Shown here in pieces: positions 42,170 to 51,976 of a stretch of 64,000 nt of DNA. Source of the DNA: Pseudarthrobacter phenanthrenivorans (lineage in GTDB: Bacteria > Actinomycetota > Actinomycetes > Actinomycetales > Micrococcaceae); the NCBI RefSeq assembly GCF_000813845.1, contig NZ_JWTB01000001.1, positions 1-64,000 of the forward strand, read 5' to 3'. How positions within the stretch are numbered: position 1 is the first letter of the stretch; each line of letters starts with the position of its first letter. The position numbers and the translations under genes were made by a program. The notes beneath the pieces were generated by a model, which worked only from the letters and a program-made list of their open reading frames with translations, did no database searches and was not told the origin of the DNA.

Positions 42170-43852
42170 TCAGCGGGCCCGCTGCACCCGCTGCTCGTCC
42201 CAGACCGGCTCCGCCGATTCGTACACCTTCCCGTCGGAGCCAAAGACGAGGAACCGGTCGAAGGTGCGCGCAAACCAACGGTCGTGGGTCACCGCAAGGA
42301 CCGTTCCCTCGAAGTGGTCGATGGCCCGCTCCAGCGCTTCCGCGGAATGCAGGTCCAGGTTGTCCGTGGGCTCGTCCAGCAGGAGCAGCGTGGCGCCACT
42401 GAGCTGGAGCAGGAGGATCTGGAACCGTGCCTGCTGGCCACCGGACAGGGATTCATACTTTTGTTCCGACTGCCCGGCAAGGCCGTAACTGTCCAGGGCT
42501 CCTGCGGCGGCTTCCCGGCCCAGTCCGGACCGGTGTTCATCGCCGCGGTGCAGGATTTCCAGCAGCGTCTTTCCCAGCAGGTCGGGACGGACGTGGGTCT
42601 GGGCAAAGAAGCCAGGGCGGATCCGGGCGCCGAGCTTGACGGTTCCCTCGTGCGGCACCTCCGCTATGTCCACATCCGATACGGGCAGGTGTTCACGTTC
42701 GGGGTCCGTGCCGCCGGTGGCGAGCAGCCGCAGGAAGTGGGATTTGCCGGACCCGTTGGAGCCGAGCACGCCCACGCGGTCACCGAACCACACCTCGGTG
42801 GAAAACGGCTTCATGAGCCCGGTCAGCTCCAGCCGCTCCGCCACGATGGCACGTTTTGCCGTGCGGCCGCCCTTGAGCCGCATCTGCACGTTCTGTTCGA
42901 TGGGCAACGCCTCCGGGGGTCCTGCCTCAAGGAACTTGGCCAACCGGGTCTGTGCGGCGTGGTAGCGGTTGGCCATGTCCGAGCGGAACGCGGCCTTGTT
43001 CTTGTACATGTTGACGAGTTCCTTGAGCTTGATGTGCTCCTCGTCCCAGCGCTTGCGCAGTTCCTCGAAGCGCGCGTTCCGGTCCGCCCGCGCCTCCACG
43101 TAGGAACCGAAACCGCCGCCGTGGATCCAGGCCGCGGCTCCATTGATCCCAGGCTCCAGCGTGACGATGCGGCCGGCGGCGTTGTTCAGCAGTTCCCGGT
43201 CGTGGCTGATGAAGAAGACTGTCTTTTTCGACTCATTCAGCTTCTCCTCGAGCCAGCGCTTGCCCGGCACGTCCAGGTAGTTGTCCGGCTCGTCCAACAG
43301 CAGCAGGTCGTCAGGGCCGGCAAACAGTGCCTCCAGCACCAGGCGCTTTTGCTCCCCGCCCGAAAGGCTCGACGCCGGCCGGTGCTGTGCGCGGTCGTAG
43401 GGGAGTCCCAGCGCTGCCATGCAGACCTCGTCCCACACGGTTTCCACGTCGTACCCGCCGGCGTCCCCCCAGTCCACGATGGCCTGGGCATACCGCATCT
43501 GGGTGGGTTCGTCGTCGTGCTCCATCATGGCCAGCTCGGCGTCGGCGACCTCGCGGGCAGCGGCGGCCAGAGCCGGGGGAGCGGCGGAAACCAGGAGGTC
43601 CCGGACACTGGAATCATCCCGGACCTGGCCCACGAACTGGCGCATGATGCCCATGGTGCCCGAACGCCCAACAACGCCCTCGTCCGGGACCAGGTCCCCT
43701 GCAATGATCCGGAACAGGGTGGTCTTGCCAGTCCCGTTGGGCCCGATCAGGGCGGTCTTGGTGCCGTCCGGAACCTTGAAGGTCACGCCGTTCAGGAGCT
43801 GGGTGCCGTCGGAGAGGAAGTAGTCGATGCCGGAAACGTCAATATGGGCCAC
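42170..43852 (-). CDS. ABC-F family ATPase
   Basis: The 560-aa product has two ABC domains: Walker A GPNGTGKTT and GSNGSGKSH, signatures LSGGEQKRL and LSGGQQARF, and Walker B LLLLDEPDNYLD and LLLLDEPTDNLD. A linker of about 85 residues (RADRNARFEELRKRWDEEHIKLKELVNMYKNKAAF) joins them, and there are no membrane segments. ABC-F proteins act on ribosomes, some giving antibiotic protection. The start is GTG. It ends seven bases from the DeoR palindrome. Confidence 0.93.
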   Translation of the reverse strand: MAHIDVSGIDYFLSDGTQLLNGVTFKVPDGTKTALIGPNGTGKTTLFRIIAGDLVPDEGVVGRSGTMGIMRQFVGQVRDDSSVRDLLVSAAPPALAAAAREVADAELAMMEHDDEPTQMRYAQAIVDWGDAGGYDVETVWDEVCMAALGLPYDRAQHRPASSLSGGEQKRLVLEALFAGPDDLLLLDEPDNYLDVPGKRWLEEKLNESKKTVFFISHDRELLNNAAGRIVTLEPGINGAAAWIHGGGFGSYVEARADRNARFEELRKRWDEEHIKLKELVNMYKNKAAFRSDMANRYHAAQTRLAKFLEAGPPEALPIEQNVQMRLKGGRTAKRAIVAERLELTGLMKPFSTEVWFGDRVGVLGSNGSGKSHFLRLLATGGTDPEREHLPVSDVDIAEVPHEGTVKLGARIRPGFFAQTHVRPDLLGKTLLEILHRGDEHRSGLGREAAAGALDSYGLAGQSEQKYESLSGGQQARFQILLLQLSGATLLLLDEPTDNLDLHSAEALERAIDHFEGTVLAVTHDRWFARTFDRFLVFGSDGKVYESAEPVWDEQRVQRAR

Positions 43853-43877
43853 GACGTCAATCCTCCCATGCCCGTAC

Positions 43878-45866
43878 CTACCCGGCGGCGGTGAGGAACT
43901 GCTTCAGCAGCGGTCCGGAAGTGGTGGCACCGAGGCCACCGTCCTCCACGAAGACGGCAACGGCGAGGTCGCCGTGCACGGCCACGATCCAGGCGTGCGT
44001 CTTGGGCGGATTTTCGGTACCGAACTCGGCGGTTCCGGTCTTGGCGCCCACCGGCGCCCCGGGGACGCTGGACAGGAAACCCGCGTGTCCGGAGGTCACT
44101 ACGGCGCGCATCATGTCGGCCAGCGACGCCGCCTCCGCCGCGGTGATGGGCTTGTCCGACGCCGTCGATGGGGCTTCGGCAGTGGCGGTGGCTGAGGGTT
44201 CGGCTGCTGGAGCCGTGGATCCCGCGGTGGTCCCGGCGGCGGGAGCTCCGGCGTCGGGGTTAAGGACCAGCTGCGCCGAGACCGACGCACCCTTGGCCAC
44301 GGAGCCGGCCATGATGGCCGCGGCCAGCGGGGAGAGCAACACCTTGCCCTGGCCGATCATGGATGCTGCGTGTTCGGTCCCTTCGGCCTTGCCCGGGACG
44401 GAGCCCAGGAAGGCTTCGGCCCCGAGTTTGGGCGCTTCCACTGCCACGCCCATGGAAGTGGCGGCAGCTTCGAGCTGGGCCTGCGATACGGCGTCCCGCT
44501 GCGAGATGAATGCGGTGTTGCAGGAGTGCGCGAAGGCATCCCGCAGGGTGACCGCTCCCAGGGATGATTCCGGATAGCCTTCCGAGTTCTTGAAGGTCCG
44601 GCCGTCCACGGTGAGCGTTGGGGTGCACTGGACGGTCGAGTCGGGCGTCATGCCGTTGCGGAACATCGCCAGCGAATCCACCATTTTGAAGATGGAACCG
44701 GGCGCGTACTGCCCCAGCATGGCCGTGTTGTACCCGTTGCTGCCCGGCCCGGATGCTGCTGCCAGCACAGCGCCGGTGGAGGGCTTGATGGCCACGATGG
44801 CTGAGGCCGGGCCCACGCCCTCCAGGGTGCTCTCCGCCAGGGTCTGCAGCCGTGGATCCAGCGTGGTCTTCAGGGGTGTTCCGGGTTTGGGTTCCACTTG
44901 GAAGAGGACGCGCCGGGGGTCCGTGCCTGCGGACTGGATCTGTTCGCGGGTGAGGTCGGCGCGCTGTGCCCGGATGACGACGGCGTCCGATCCGCGCAGC
45001 TGTTTGTCATACTGCTGCTGCAGGCCGCCGATGCCGGTGACATCGCCGGCGGCCAGCACACCGTTGGAGGCGTCGATCTGCTCGGCGGTGGCTTCCCCCA
45101 CGGATCCGAGCACTGCACGGGCAAATGTCCGCGACGGGGCGAGCGGAATGGATGCCGGTATGCCGCGCGCGCCAGGGATGGCCTGGATCTGCTCATCGGT
45201 GATGGTGCGGCCTTCCTGGCGCAGCGTGATCGCAGATACAAAGGCCTGGGCACCGGCTGCCTTGACCTGCTGAACGTAGCCTGCCGGGTCCACGCCCACC
45301 AGCGCGGCCAATTTGCCTGCCGAATCGGCGGGGTCGGCTCCGCCCAGCTGGGGTTTGTCTATTCCGACGTTGACCACGGGGCGGTAAGTCACCAGCGGGA
45401 CGTCTCCGGCGCCGAGGATGTCGGCGCGCTGGGGTGACTGGGATCCTTTGGTGACGATTTCACTGTCCGCGAGCCCGGGCGCCAGCATGGCCGGGTCCCA
45501 GACGGTGAGCCATTTGTCACCGGACTTCCTGAAGTTCGCCGCGATGGTGTACTTCCATTCGGCGTCGCCGAACTTCCAGGTGTAGTTCAAGGGGGCCGAG
45601 GCTTTGTCCCCGTCCAGGGTGAGGCTGCCCGCCTCAACCTGGGGCTTTTGCGGATCAAGGCCGGCGAAGACCTGGTGCAGCTGGTCGTTGGCCGCGGCGG
45701 CGTCCTTGCCCTCAAATGCCACGGAACCTACGTCCAGTGCCGAGACGGCGCCTGCCAGCTGCTGTGCTGCCGCTTCCGCCCCGGACTTTCCGTCATCGCA
45801 GGCCACCAGCGAGGTTCCAAGAACGAGCACAGCTATGGCAAGCGAAAATTTTGTTGTGTTCCCCAT
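43878..45866 (-). CDS. Penicillin-binding protein, lipoprotein with MecA-N-like domain
   Basis: The 662-aa product has a lipoprotein signal (LAIAVLVLGTSLVACDD, Cys at about residue 20). An NTF2-like MecA_N-type domain (about 30-150) and a PBP dimer domain follow, then a transpeptidase with PGSIFKM (SxxK, about 390), HSCNTA (SxN, about 449) and KTGTAEF (KTG, about 609). A Thr/Ala-rich insert lies before KTG. It cross-links peptidoglycan outside the membrane. The PASTA repeats of some paralogues are absent. The start has GGGGGAT upstream. Confidence 0.93.
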   Translation of the reverse strand: MGNTTKFSLAIAVLVLGTSLVACDDGKSGAEAAAQQLAGAVSALDVGSVAFEGKDAAAANDQLHQVFAGLDPQKPQVEAGSLTLDGDKASAPLNYTWKFGDAEWKYTIAANFRKSGDKWLTVWDPAMLAPGLADSEIVTKGSQSPQRADILGAGDVPLVTYRPVVNVGIDKPQLGGADPADSAGKLAALVGVDPAGYVQQVKAAGAQAFVSAITLRQEGRTITDEQIQAIPGARGIPASIPLAPSRTFARAVLGSVGEATAEQIDASNGVLAAGDVTGIGGLQQQYDKQLRGSDAVVIRAQRADLTREQIQSAGTDPRRVLFQVEPKPGTPLKTTLDPRLQTLAESTLEGVGPASAIVAIKPSTGAVLAAASGPGSNGYNTAMLGQYAPGSIFKMVDSLAMFRNGMTPDSTVQCTPTLTVDGRTFKNSEGYPESSLGAVTLRDAFAHSCNTAFISQRDAVSQAQLEAAATSMGVAVEAPKLGAEAFLGSVPGKAEGTEHAASMIGQGKVLLSPLAAAIMAGSVAKGASVSAQLVLNPDAGAPAAGTTAGSTAPAAEPSATATAEAPSTASDKPITAAEAASLADMMRAVVTSGHAGFLSSVPGAPVGAKTGTAEFGTENPPKTHAWIVAVHGDLAVAVFVEDGGLGATTSGPLLKQFLTAAG

Positions 45867-45953
45867 GGCGCCATTATCCCCCGGCCCGGGCACCTGCAGC
45901 GCCATCCCGGCTCCGGGGCGGCAGGCGGGAGAAGCAGGGCGGGGTGGTACCCC

Positions 45954-47396
45954 CTAGACCAGTCCCAGGTCCGGGACCGGGAGCTTGAAGACGTCCTTCA
46001 GGGCGTACGTAGCAGCGTGCAGCCCCGGCATGCCCGTCACTCCGGGGCCCGGCGGCGTGGACGAAGAACACAGGTAGACGCCCAGCAGCGGAGTCCGCCA
46101 CGGCACGGGGGACACCACCGGCTTCTGGATAAGGCCCCGGACGTCCAGGATGCCGGCGCTGAAATCGCCTCCGATGTAGTTGCGGTTGTACTGCGCCAAC
46201 TCCGCTGCCGTGACGGCATGTGAGTCCACCACCAGGTCGCGGAAACCCGGTGCGAAGCGTTCGAGCTGCGCCGCAACCTCGTTCGTCATGTCCCTGCTCG
46301 AGCCCGCGGGGACATGGCAGTAGGTCCAGAGCGTGTGCCGGCCTTGGGGTGCACGGCCTGAGTCGTAGCGCGAAGGCTGGGCAACCAGAACATAGGGCCG
46401 GTCAGGGTGGCGGCCGGCGCTGACCTCGTTTTCGGAGCGTGCCAGCTCCGCCCGCGTGCCGCCCACGTGGACGGTGCCGGCGTCGGAAAGTCCCTGGCCC
46501 TGCCATGGCACTGGCCCGGACAGGATGAAATCCACCTTGCAGGAGCCGTTGCCGTAGCGGAAACGCTCCAGTGCGCGCCGGTAATGGCCGGGAAGGGATT
46601 CCCCTGCCATGCCCAGCAGGCCCCTGGGCGCAACGTCCAGTAGTGTGGCGCGGGTGGCCGGCAGCTCCTCCAGCCGGTCTACCGGGGTTCCCGTGTGGAT
46701 GACCCCGCCGTGGGCGCGGATGTCGTCCGCGAGTGCCGCCGCGATCGTGGCAGAGCCGCCGCGGGGGATGGGCCAGCCGGCGGCGTGCCCCAAGGCGCCA
46801 AGCATGAGACCGGCCCCGGATGCCGCCAAGGAGGGCAAATGGGACACGGCGTGGGCGGCCACTCCGCTGAGGAGTGCAGGCGCAAGTTCCTCCTTGAACC
46901 TTGCGTTCCACAGTCCGGTCCCCTGTTCGAGGGTGCGCAGCCCGTACACCGCCGCCGCCAGGGGATTCCGCGGGATGCGCAGGAGCTGGTTCTGGGTGAA
47001 GTCCATGACGTCGTCGATGTGCCGCACCAGCGGTTCCATCAACCGCCGGTAAGCCGGCCCGTCCTGGCCCAGTTCAGCCGCCGTCCGCTCCAGTGACCTG
47101 AAGGCCAGTGCTGCACGGCCGCCGTCCAGCGGGGAACCGAAGGACACTTCCGGGGTCACCAGGTCCACCCGGCGGGGGAGCTCGAAGGCGCGGAAGAACG
47201 GGGATGCCAGGGCCATGGGGTGGACTGCCGAGCAAACGTCGTGGAAGTGCCCGGGCTGCATCAGCTCGGAGGTGCGTGTTCCGCCGCCGATGGTTGCTGC
47301 GGCCTCGAAGACTTCCACTGAGAGGCCTGCCCGTGCCATGACCACCGCGGCCGCAAGTCCATTGGGTCCGGAACCTACTACCGCCACATCAGGCAT
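45954..47396 (-). CDS. FAD-dependent oxidoreductase (phytoene desaturase / PYROXD2-like)
   Basis: The 480-aa product has the Rossmann start DVAVVGSGPNGLAAAVVMARAGLSVEVFEAAATIGGGTRTSE, a substrate-domain region, and a C-terminal PPGPGVTGMPGLHAATYAL typical of CrtI-like/PYROXD2-like enzymes. It oxidises or isomerises a hydrophobic substrate by family; there is no carotenoid cluster nearby, so the role is unclear. It overlaps the membrane GT87 gene by eight bases, suggesting a coupled pair. Confidence 0.87.
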   Translation of the reverse strand: MPDVAVVGSGPNGLAAAVVMARAGLSVEVFEAAATIGGGTRTSELMQPGHFHDVCSAVHPMALASPFFRAFELPRRVDLVTPEVSFGSPLDGGRAALAFRSLERTAAELGQDGPAYRRLMEPLVRHIDDVMDFTQNQLLRIPRNPLAAAVYGLRTLEQGTGLWNARFKEELAPALLSGVAAHAVSHLPSLAASGAGLMLGALGHAAGWPIPRGGSATIAAALADDIRAHGGVIHTGTPVDRLEELPATRATLLDVAPRGLLGMAGESLPGHYRRALERFRYGNGSCKVDFILSGPVPWQGQGLSDAGTVHVGGTRAELARSENEVSAGRHPDRPYVLVAQPSRYDSGRAPQGRHTLWTYCHVPAGSSRDMTNEVAAQLERFAPGFRDLVVDSHAVTAAELAQYNRNYIGGDFSAGILDVRGLIQKPVVSPVPWRTPLLGVYLCSSSTPPGPGVTGMPGLHAATYALKDVFKLPVPDLGLV

Positions 47397-48849
47397 TGGA
47401 CCTGGCTTTCGGGATCAGGGATGCGGGGCGCCGCCAAGGCTTTAGCCGGACCCGGTCCGGTGCACCTGCAAAGGGTCCGCCGTGGGGGTCGTCAAGATGG
47501 TGGCGGCGGATGGGGTCAAAGTCAGGGTCGTAGATATCACGGGCAACGCGGGCCATGAGATAGGCCACCGCGGCCATGTGTGCGGCCACGGCCAGGACGT
47601 AGTAGGGCATGTCCAGGTTGTGCTGGGAGGAACCTGCGCTGGTCACCTGTCCAAGGTACATCCAGATAGCAGCCCAATGCAGGGCTTCGATGCCTTGCCA
47701 GACGAGGAAATCCCGCCATCGGGGCCTGGCCAGGGCAAGCAGCGGGATCAGCCACACCACATACTGCGGCGAGTAGACCTTGCTGGTAAGGATGAAGGCC
47801 GCAACCACCAGGAAAGCGAGCTGCGCCAGGCGGGGCCGGCGGGGAGCGGTCAGGGCCACGGCGGCGATGCCGGCACATGCCGCCACAAACAAGCCACCGG
47901 ACAACCAGCTGACGGCGTCCGCCCCCAACCCGGCCCACCCCAGCCTGCCGGCCACCAGGTTGTAGGCGAACCAGGCCGAGCTGTAGCCGGCGCCGCGTTC
48001 AGCGCTGTACTGGAAAAAGAAGGCCCACCCGGACGGGTTGGCGGCGGCAAAGGGTAGGTTGACCAGCACCCAGGCGGCGGCCGCGCTGCCCCCGGTCACC
48101 AGCAGGGGGCGCCACCGTCCAGTGCGCACGGCAAGCAGCAGGATGGCCCCGAGGACCAGCACGGGATACAGCTTGGTGGCGGTTGCCAGGCCGATCAGGA
48201 CTCCGGCGGCAACCAGCCGCTGCCGGGCAAAAAGGTACATGCCCACGGCCAGCAGGCACGCGGCCCAAAGGTCCCAGTTGATGCTTCCGGCAAGTATGAT
48301 CCCCGGGGCCACGGCCACCATGGCGGCATCCCAGGGACGCCGTCCGGGCATTCGCGCAGTCACCAGCACAGCCACCATGGCAACTGCCGCCAGCAGCACG
48401 GTGTTGATGTCGAAGTAGGCAAGGGCCCGGGCATCAGCATCCCCACCCGGCACCAGCCAGGCCGTCACCCCTGCAATCAAACCGATGAGGACCGGGTACT
48501 CGAACTGGCTGCCGCTGCCAAGGATGGGAAAGATTCCCGATGCCAGGCCGCGGTTGCGGAACAGTTCGGGGAAATCCGAGTAGCAGGTGGCGTAGAACTG
48601 GGTGGGCGTTTCCCAGCCGTTGGCCCGGCAGTATCCCTTCAGCAGGATGCCCACGAGTGCTGCCAGTGCCGTGAGCAGGATCAGCACGCGCTCAACGGTG
48701 AACATGCCGGGGGAGACCACGCCGGGATCCGTCCTGGCCCCCAGTGGGCCACCGACCAGTTCGGTGAAATTCCGCAGCAGGGTATCGCTGCGGCTGGGCA
48801 CCACGATTCGTGGCCGTCGTCCGTCTTCCGGCGGCTGGGTCTCGTGCAT
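47389..48849 (-). CDS. GT87 (DUF2029)-type membrane glycosyltransferase
   Basis: The 486-aa product has about ten hydrophobic segments and the GT-C-like region YCRANGWETPTQFYATCYSDFPELF with a conserved acidic residue. GINWDLWAACLLAVGMYLFARQRLVAAGVLIGLATATKLYPVLVL (here with SINW) is also typical of the DUF2029 family. Characterised relatives are mycobacterial alpha-mannosyltransferases using polyprenyl-phosphate mannose. A similar role is likely but not certain. It overlaps the downstream oxidoreductase gene. Confidence 0.82.
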   Translation of the reverse strand: MHETQPPEDGRRPRIVVPSRSDTLLRNFTELVGGPLGARTDPGVVSPGMFTVERVLILLTALAALVGILLKGYCRANGWETPTQFYATCYSDFPELFRNRGLASGIFPILGSGSQFEYPVLIGLIAGVTAWLVPGGDADARALAYFDINTVLLAAVAMVAVLVTARMPGRRPWDAAMVAVAPGIILAGSINWDLWAACLLAVGMYLFARQRLVAAGVLIGLATATKLYPVLVLGAILLLAVRTGRWRPLLVTGGSAAAAWVLVNLPFAAANPSGWAFFFQYSAERGAGYSSAWFAYNLVAGRLGWAGLGADAVSWLSGGLFVAACAGIAAVALTAPRRPRLAQLAFLVVAAFILTSKVYSPQYVVWLIPLLALARPRWRDFLVWQGIEALHWAAIWMYLGQVTSAGSSQHNLDMPYYVLAVAAHMAAVAYLMARVARDIYDPDFDPIRRHHLDDPHGGPFAGAPDRVRLKPWRRPASLIPKARSNA

Positions 48850-48909
48850 GGCATCGAGCTTACAGCCGGCCCGTCCCGCGGGAACGGACCGCAGGATCGG
48901 GACCGGCCG

Positions 48910-49038
48910 TCAGCGCAGGCCGCCAAGCTGTTGGTGCATCAGCACGAAGACATCGTTCCGGTGCTGTTCCAGCAGTTCACTGTTGAAGGAACTGCGGCGC
49001 TGCAGTTGGCGGGACAGAAGTCCCATGATTTTTTGCAT
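48910..49038 (-). CDS. Small ORF (42 aa) with strong Shine-Dalgarno sequence
   Basis: The 42-aa product reads MQKIMGLLSRQLQRRSSFNS followed by ELLEQHRNDVFVLMHQQLGGLR. It is preceded by AAGGAGG about eleven bases upstream on the minus strand. It is amphipathic and basic in the first half, with no TM segment. No homologue is recognised. It lies in a 950-bp gap between GT87 and the phosphatase gene. Confidence 0.5.
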   Translation of the reverse strand: MQKIMGLLSRQLQRRSSFNSELLEQHRNDVFVLMHQQLGGLR

Positions 49039-49439
49039 CAAGGGAGCCACCTCCTTCCTTGGTATTTGGGCACGGAAAAGCGCATGCCGGACTAGCCCTG
49101 AATCCGGGGGCAGGAATGCGCGAATTAGGGCGTGGGAATTCCACAAACGGGAATTAGGGAAATTGCGCGGAAAAGCGCAACTTTACGGATTGCCGCTTGC
49201 TGCTGAACGCGGGGCGCCGGCGTAGAACGGCACAGCTGGATACGGAGCCTCCACATGAAAAGCAGGTGGGAGGGCCCGGGGAAGGCTATGCCGCCGGCTG
49301 GACACGGCAGTGACGCGGGCAGGCGGGTACGGAGCTGGCCAGGGGCTGACGCGGGTGCCGCTACCGGTGCGGACGGTCAATGCAGGCGCAGTCCAGGCGC
49401 TGGACCCAGAGGGTGCCGATTGCCGGAGACTGGTGCCGC
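49039..49439. other. 401-bp gap between the two small ORFs
   Basis: No credible gene is seen. The stretch contains a 12-bp direct repeat cggaaaagcgca (49073-49084, 49168-49179). The second copy forms a TTGCGC/GCGCAA hairpin (49163-49168 / 49175-49180). GAATTAGGG also occurs twice (49122-49130, 49151-49159), 29 bp apart. It may be the promoter region of the first small ORF. Confidence 0.5.
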
Positions 49440-49571
49440 TTAGCCGTGCAGCCAGCCCGGGAAGGCAGCCGCCCGGCGGGAACCGTCATGGACCGAAGCC
49501 ACGCGCGCGTCATCAGCAAAGGCCGGGAACGCAGTGATGGGCGTATTCCATTCGCCAGTCAAAGTCATCAT
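49440..49571 (-). CDS. Small ORF (43 aa) with strong Shine-Dalgarno sequence
   Basis: The 43-aa product reads MMTLTGEWNTPITAFPAFAD followed by DARVASVHDGSRRAAAFPGW and LHG. It follows AAAGGAGG by eight bases. It has no signal peptide or TM segment. The sequence does not resemble the other small ORF, although length, strand and initiation signals match. Function is unknown. Confidence 0.5.
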   Translation of the reverse strand: MMTLTGEWNTPITAFPAFADDARVASVHDGSRRAAAFPGWLHG

Positions 49572-49726
49572 TTTCCCAACCTCCTTTTCTGCTGTCCGCT
49601 GCGTGGATTGCAATGCGGTCATCGACCCAGGCAGATCGCCGTGGTGTCAGGAATAAAGGTACCGCAGGAAACTTCGGGAATCCAGCAATTCAGGGAAAGA
49701 AGATAAAAGTTTCCTATAAATAGGTT

Positions 49727-50311
49727 TTACAGGCCCCAGCGGACAATAGCGGGCGTCTTTTTATCCCACCCAAGGGTGCAGACCTTGGCCGTACCCAAAA
49801 CGAAGTGCCGGCCCTCCGTGGCGGGCAGTTCCAGCCAGCGGGCGGTGAGGATCCGGGAAAAGTGCCCATGTGCCACGATCAGCACATTGTCCATCCCCGA
49901 TTCCAGGATCCGGCCGATGATCTTGTCCGCCCTGGCCGCCACCTCGTCGAGGGTTTCGCCGTTGGGCACCCCGTGGGTCCAGATCAGGTAGTCCGGGTTG
50001 TCCTTGCGGATCAGGTCAGAGCTGATGCCCTCGTAATCCCCGTAATTCCACTCCACCGCGAGCGGTTCGTGCCGGGCATCGGGGAAGCCGGCGAGTTCGG
50101 CCGTGCGGCGGGCCCGCCGCAGCGGCGAGGTGAGCACAAGGTCGAAGTCGACGCCGTCCAGCACCTTGCGGGCCTCCACGGCCTGCTGCTCGCCCTCCAC
50201 AGTCAGCGGGAGGTCGGTGAGGCCGGTGTACTGCCCGCTCTTGGACCACTCAGTCTCGCCGTGGCGGAGGATCCAGAGCTGGGGGCGCGGGGCAAAGGCG
50301 GGACTGGTCAC
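49727..50311 (-). CDS. Histidine phosphatase (phosphoglycerate-mutase-like)
   Basis: The 194-aa product has the phosphohistidine motif LRHGETEWSKSGQYTGLTDLPLTVEGEQQA, the second-Arg region LTSPLRRARRTAEL, EWNYGDYEG, and the C-terminal VLIVAHGHFSRIL histidine. It is predicted to be a cytosolic acid phosphatase of small phosphorylated metabolites. The GTG start overlaps the stop of the upstream nucleotidyltransferase gene (GTGA), so the two are co-translated. Confidence 0.92.
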   Translation of the reverse strand: MTSPAFAPRPQLWILRHGETEWSKSGQYTGLTDLPLTVEGEQQAVEARKVLDGVDFDLVLTSPLRRARRTAELAGFPDARHEPLAVEWNYGDYEGISSDLIRKDNPDYLIWTHGVPNGETLDEVAARADKIIGRILESGMDNVLIVAHGHFSRILTARWLELPATEGRHFVLGTAKVCTLGWDKKTPAIVRWGL

Positions 50312-51816
50312 TTGGACTCCTCAACAGGGGAAGGTTCGACGACGGCGGCAGGGGCTTCGGCGGCAGGTCCGGCGGGTGTTGCTTCAGGCTGTTCGGCCCA
50401 CCAGCGGAGCAGGCGCGCCTCTGCCTCCGCCGTGGGCAGCGGCCCGTGCTCCATCCGTTCGTTCAGGAGGAACTTGTACGCGCGGCCCACCACGGGCCCC
50501 GGCTTGAGGCCCAGCAGGTCCATGATCCTCGATCCGTCCAGGTCCGGACGCACGGCGTCCAGCGACTCCTGTTCACGCAGTGCGGCGATGCGGGCTTCCA
50601 GATCGTCGTAGGCGAAGGCCAGGCGTTCGGCCTTGCGCTGGTTCCGGGTGGTGACGTCCGAGCGGGTGAGCCGGTGCAGGCGTTCCAGCAGGGGACCGGC
50701 GTCGGTGACGTACCGGCGGACGGCTGAATCGCTCCAGCCCGCGTCACCGTAACCGTAGAAGCGCATGTGGAGCTCCACCAGGCGGGCCACGGCCTTGGTG
50801 GTGTCATTGTCGAACCGGAGCGCCTTCATGCGCTTGGCCGTCAGCTTGGCACCCACCATGTCGTGGTGCCGGAAGCTCACCGCGCCGCCCGGTTCGAAGC
50901 GGCGCGTAGCCGGCTTCCCGACGTCGTGCATCAAGGCAGCGAAGCGGAGCACGAAGTCGGGCCCCGGCACTGGGCCCTCCGCGTCCGTCTCCAGTTCCGC
51001 CGCCTGCTCAAGGACCTGCAGGGAATGCTGGTAGACGTCCTTGTGCCGGTGGTGCTCGTCGGACTCCAGCCGGAGGGCGGACACCTCGGGCAGCACGTGT
51101 TCGGCCAGTCCCGTTTCCACCAGCAGGTCCACGCCGCTGCGGGGCCGCGCACCGCAGACCAGTTTGACCAGTTCATCCCGGACCCGCTCGGCGGAGATGA
51201 TTTTGATCCGGTCCGCCATCCTCTCCATGGCCTCACGGACGTCCGCCCGCACCGACACCCCCAGCTGCGCGGCAAACCTGGCCGCACGCATCATGCGCAG
51301 CGGGTCGTCGGAGAAGGATGATTCCGGGGCGCCGGGCGTTGCAAGCACGGAGGCGTGCAGGTCCCGGACCCCGCCGAACGGGTCCACGAGTTCCATCGAG
51401 GGCAGTTTCAGCGCCATGGCGTTGATGGTGAAGTCGCGCCGCAGCAGGTCATCGGTCAGTGATGTGCCGAACGCCACCACCGGCTTGCGGGAGTCGGGGT
51501 CGTAGGCTTCGGCCCGGTACGTGGTGATCTCGATCTGGAAGCCGGCCTTGCGCATGCCGATCGTGCCGAAGGCACGCCCGATCTCCCAAAAGTTGTCCGC
51601 CCACTTCTTGATCAGCGCCACGGTCTGGTCAGGCGTGGCGTCAGTGGTGAAGTCGAGGTCGGGGGAGGTCCGGCCAAGGAAGAGGTCGCGCACCGGTCCG
51701 CCCACCAGGGACAACTCGTGGCCGGCGTCCACGAAACGCTGCCCGAGCTCCAGGACCACCGGGTCCACCTTGAAGTCGACAGTGTGGGAATCAATCTTGT
51801 GATGTGCGTGCGACAT
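50308..51816 (-). CDS. cca: CCA-adding tRNA nucleotidyltransferase with HD domain
   Basis: The 502-aa product has the class II polymerase-beta motif SLVGGPVRDLFLGRTSPDLDFTTDA and the head/neck segment DDLLRRDFTINAMAL. The HD-domain region is HRHKDVYQHSLQVLEQ...FAALMHDVGKPATR. It adds or repairs the 3' CCA of tRNA; the HD domain may have phosphatase or nuclease activity. The start has TTAAGGAACT upstream. It is divergent from the NUDIX gene, as in related actinobacteria. Confidence 0.94.
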   Translation of the reverse strand: MSHAHHKIDSHTVDFKVDPVVLELGQRFVDAGHELSLVGGPVRDLFLGRTSPDLDFTTDATPDQTVALIKKWADNFWEIGRAFGTIGMRKAGFQIEITTYRAEAYDPDSRKPVVAFGTSLTDDLLRRDFTINAMALKLPSMELVDPFGGVRDLHASVLATPGAPESSFSDDPLRMMRAARFAAQLGVSVRADVREAMERMADRIKIISAERVRDELVKLVCGARPRSGVDLLVETGLAEHVLPEVSALRLESDEHHRHKDVYQHSLQVLEQAAELETDAEGPVPGPDFVLRFAALMHDVGKPATRRFEPGGAVSFRHHDMVGAKLTAKRMKALRFDNDTTKAVARLVELHMRFYGYGDAGWSDSAVRRYVTDAGPLLERLHRLTRSDVTTRNQRKAERLAFAYDDLEARIAALREQESLDAVRPDLDGSRIMDLLGLKPGPVVGRAYKFLLNERMEHGPLPTAEAEARLLRWWAEQPEATPAGPAAEAPAAVVEPSPVEESK

Positions 51817-51976
51817 AGTTCCTTAAGCTTGGCAGAAACCAGCGGCGCGGCAGTCCAAAAATGCGTCACTATCGGCGCTGATTGGCCTTACCCGCCGGAA
51901 AGTACGTCATATCCCGTCCATGTTGGTGTCATGTTCCGGTCATCACAGCAGGGCAACAGTCGTTAGAGTGGACTCC

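Noticed and set aside
42284..43894. Plus-strand ORF (536 aa) opposite the ABC-F gene
   Set aside because: Shadow; the minus strand carries both ABC cassettes.
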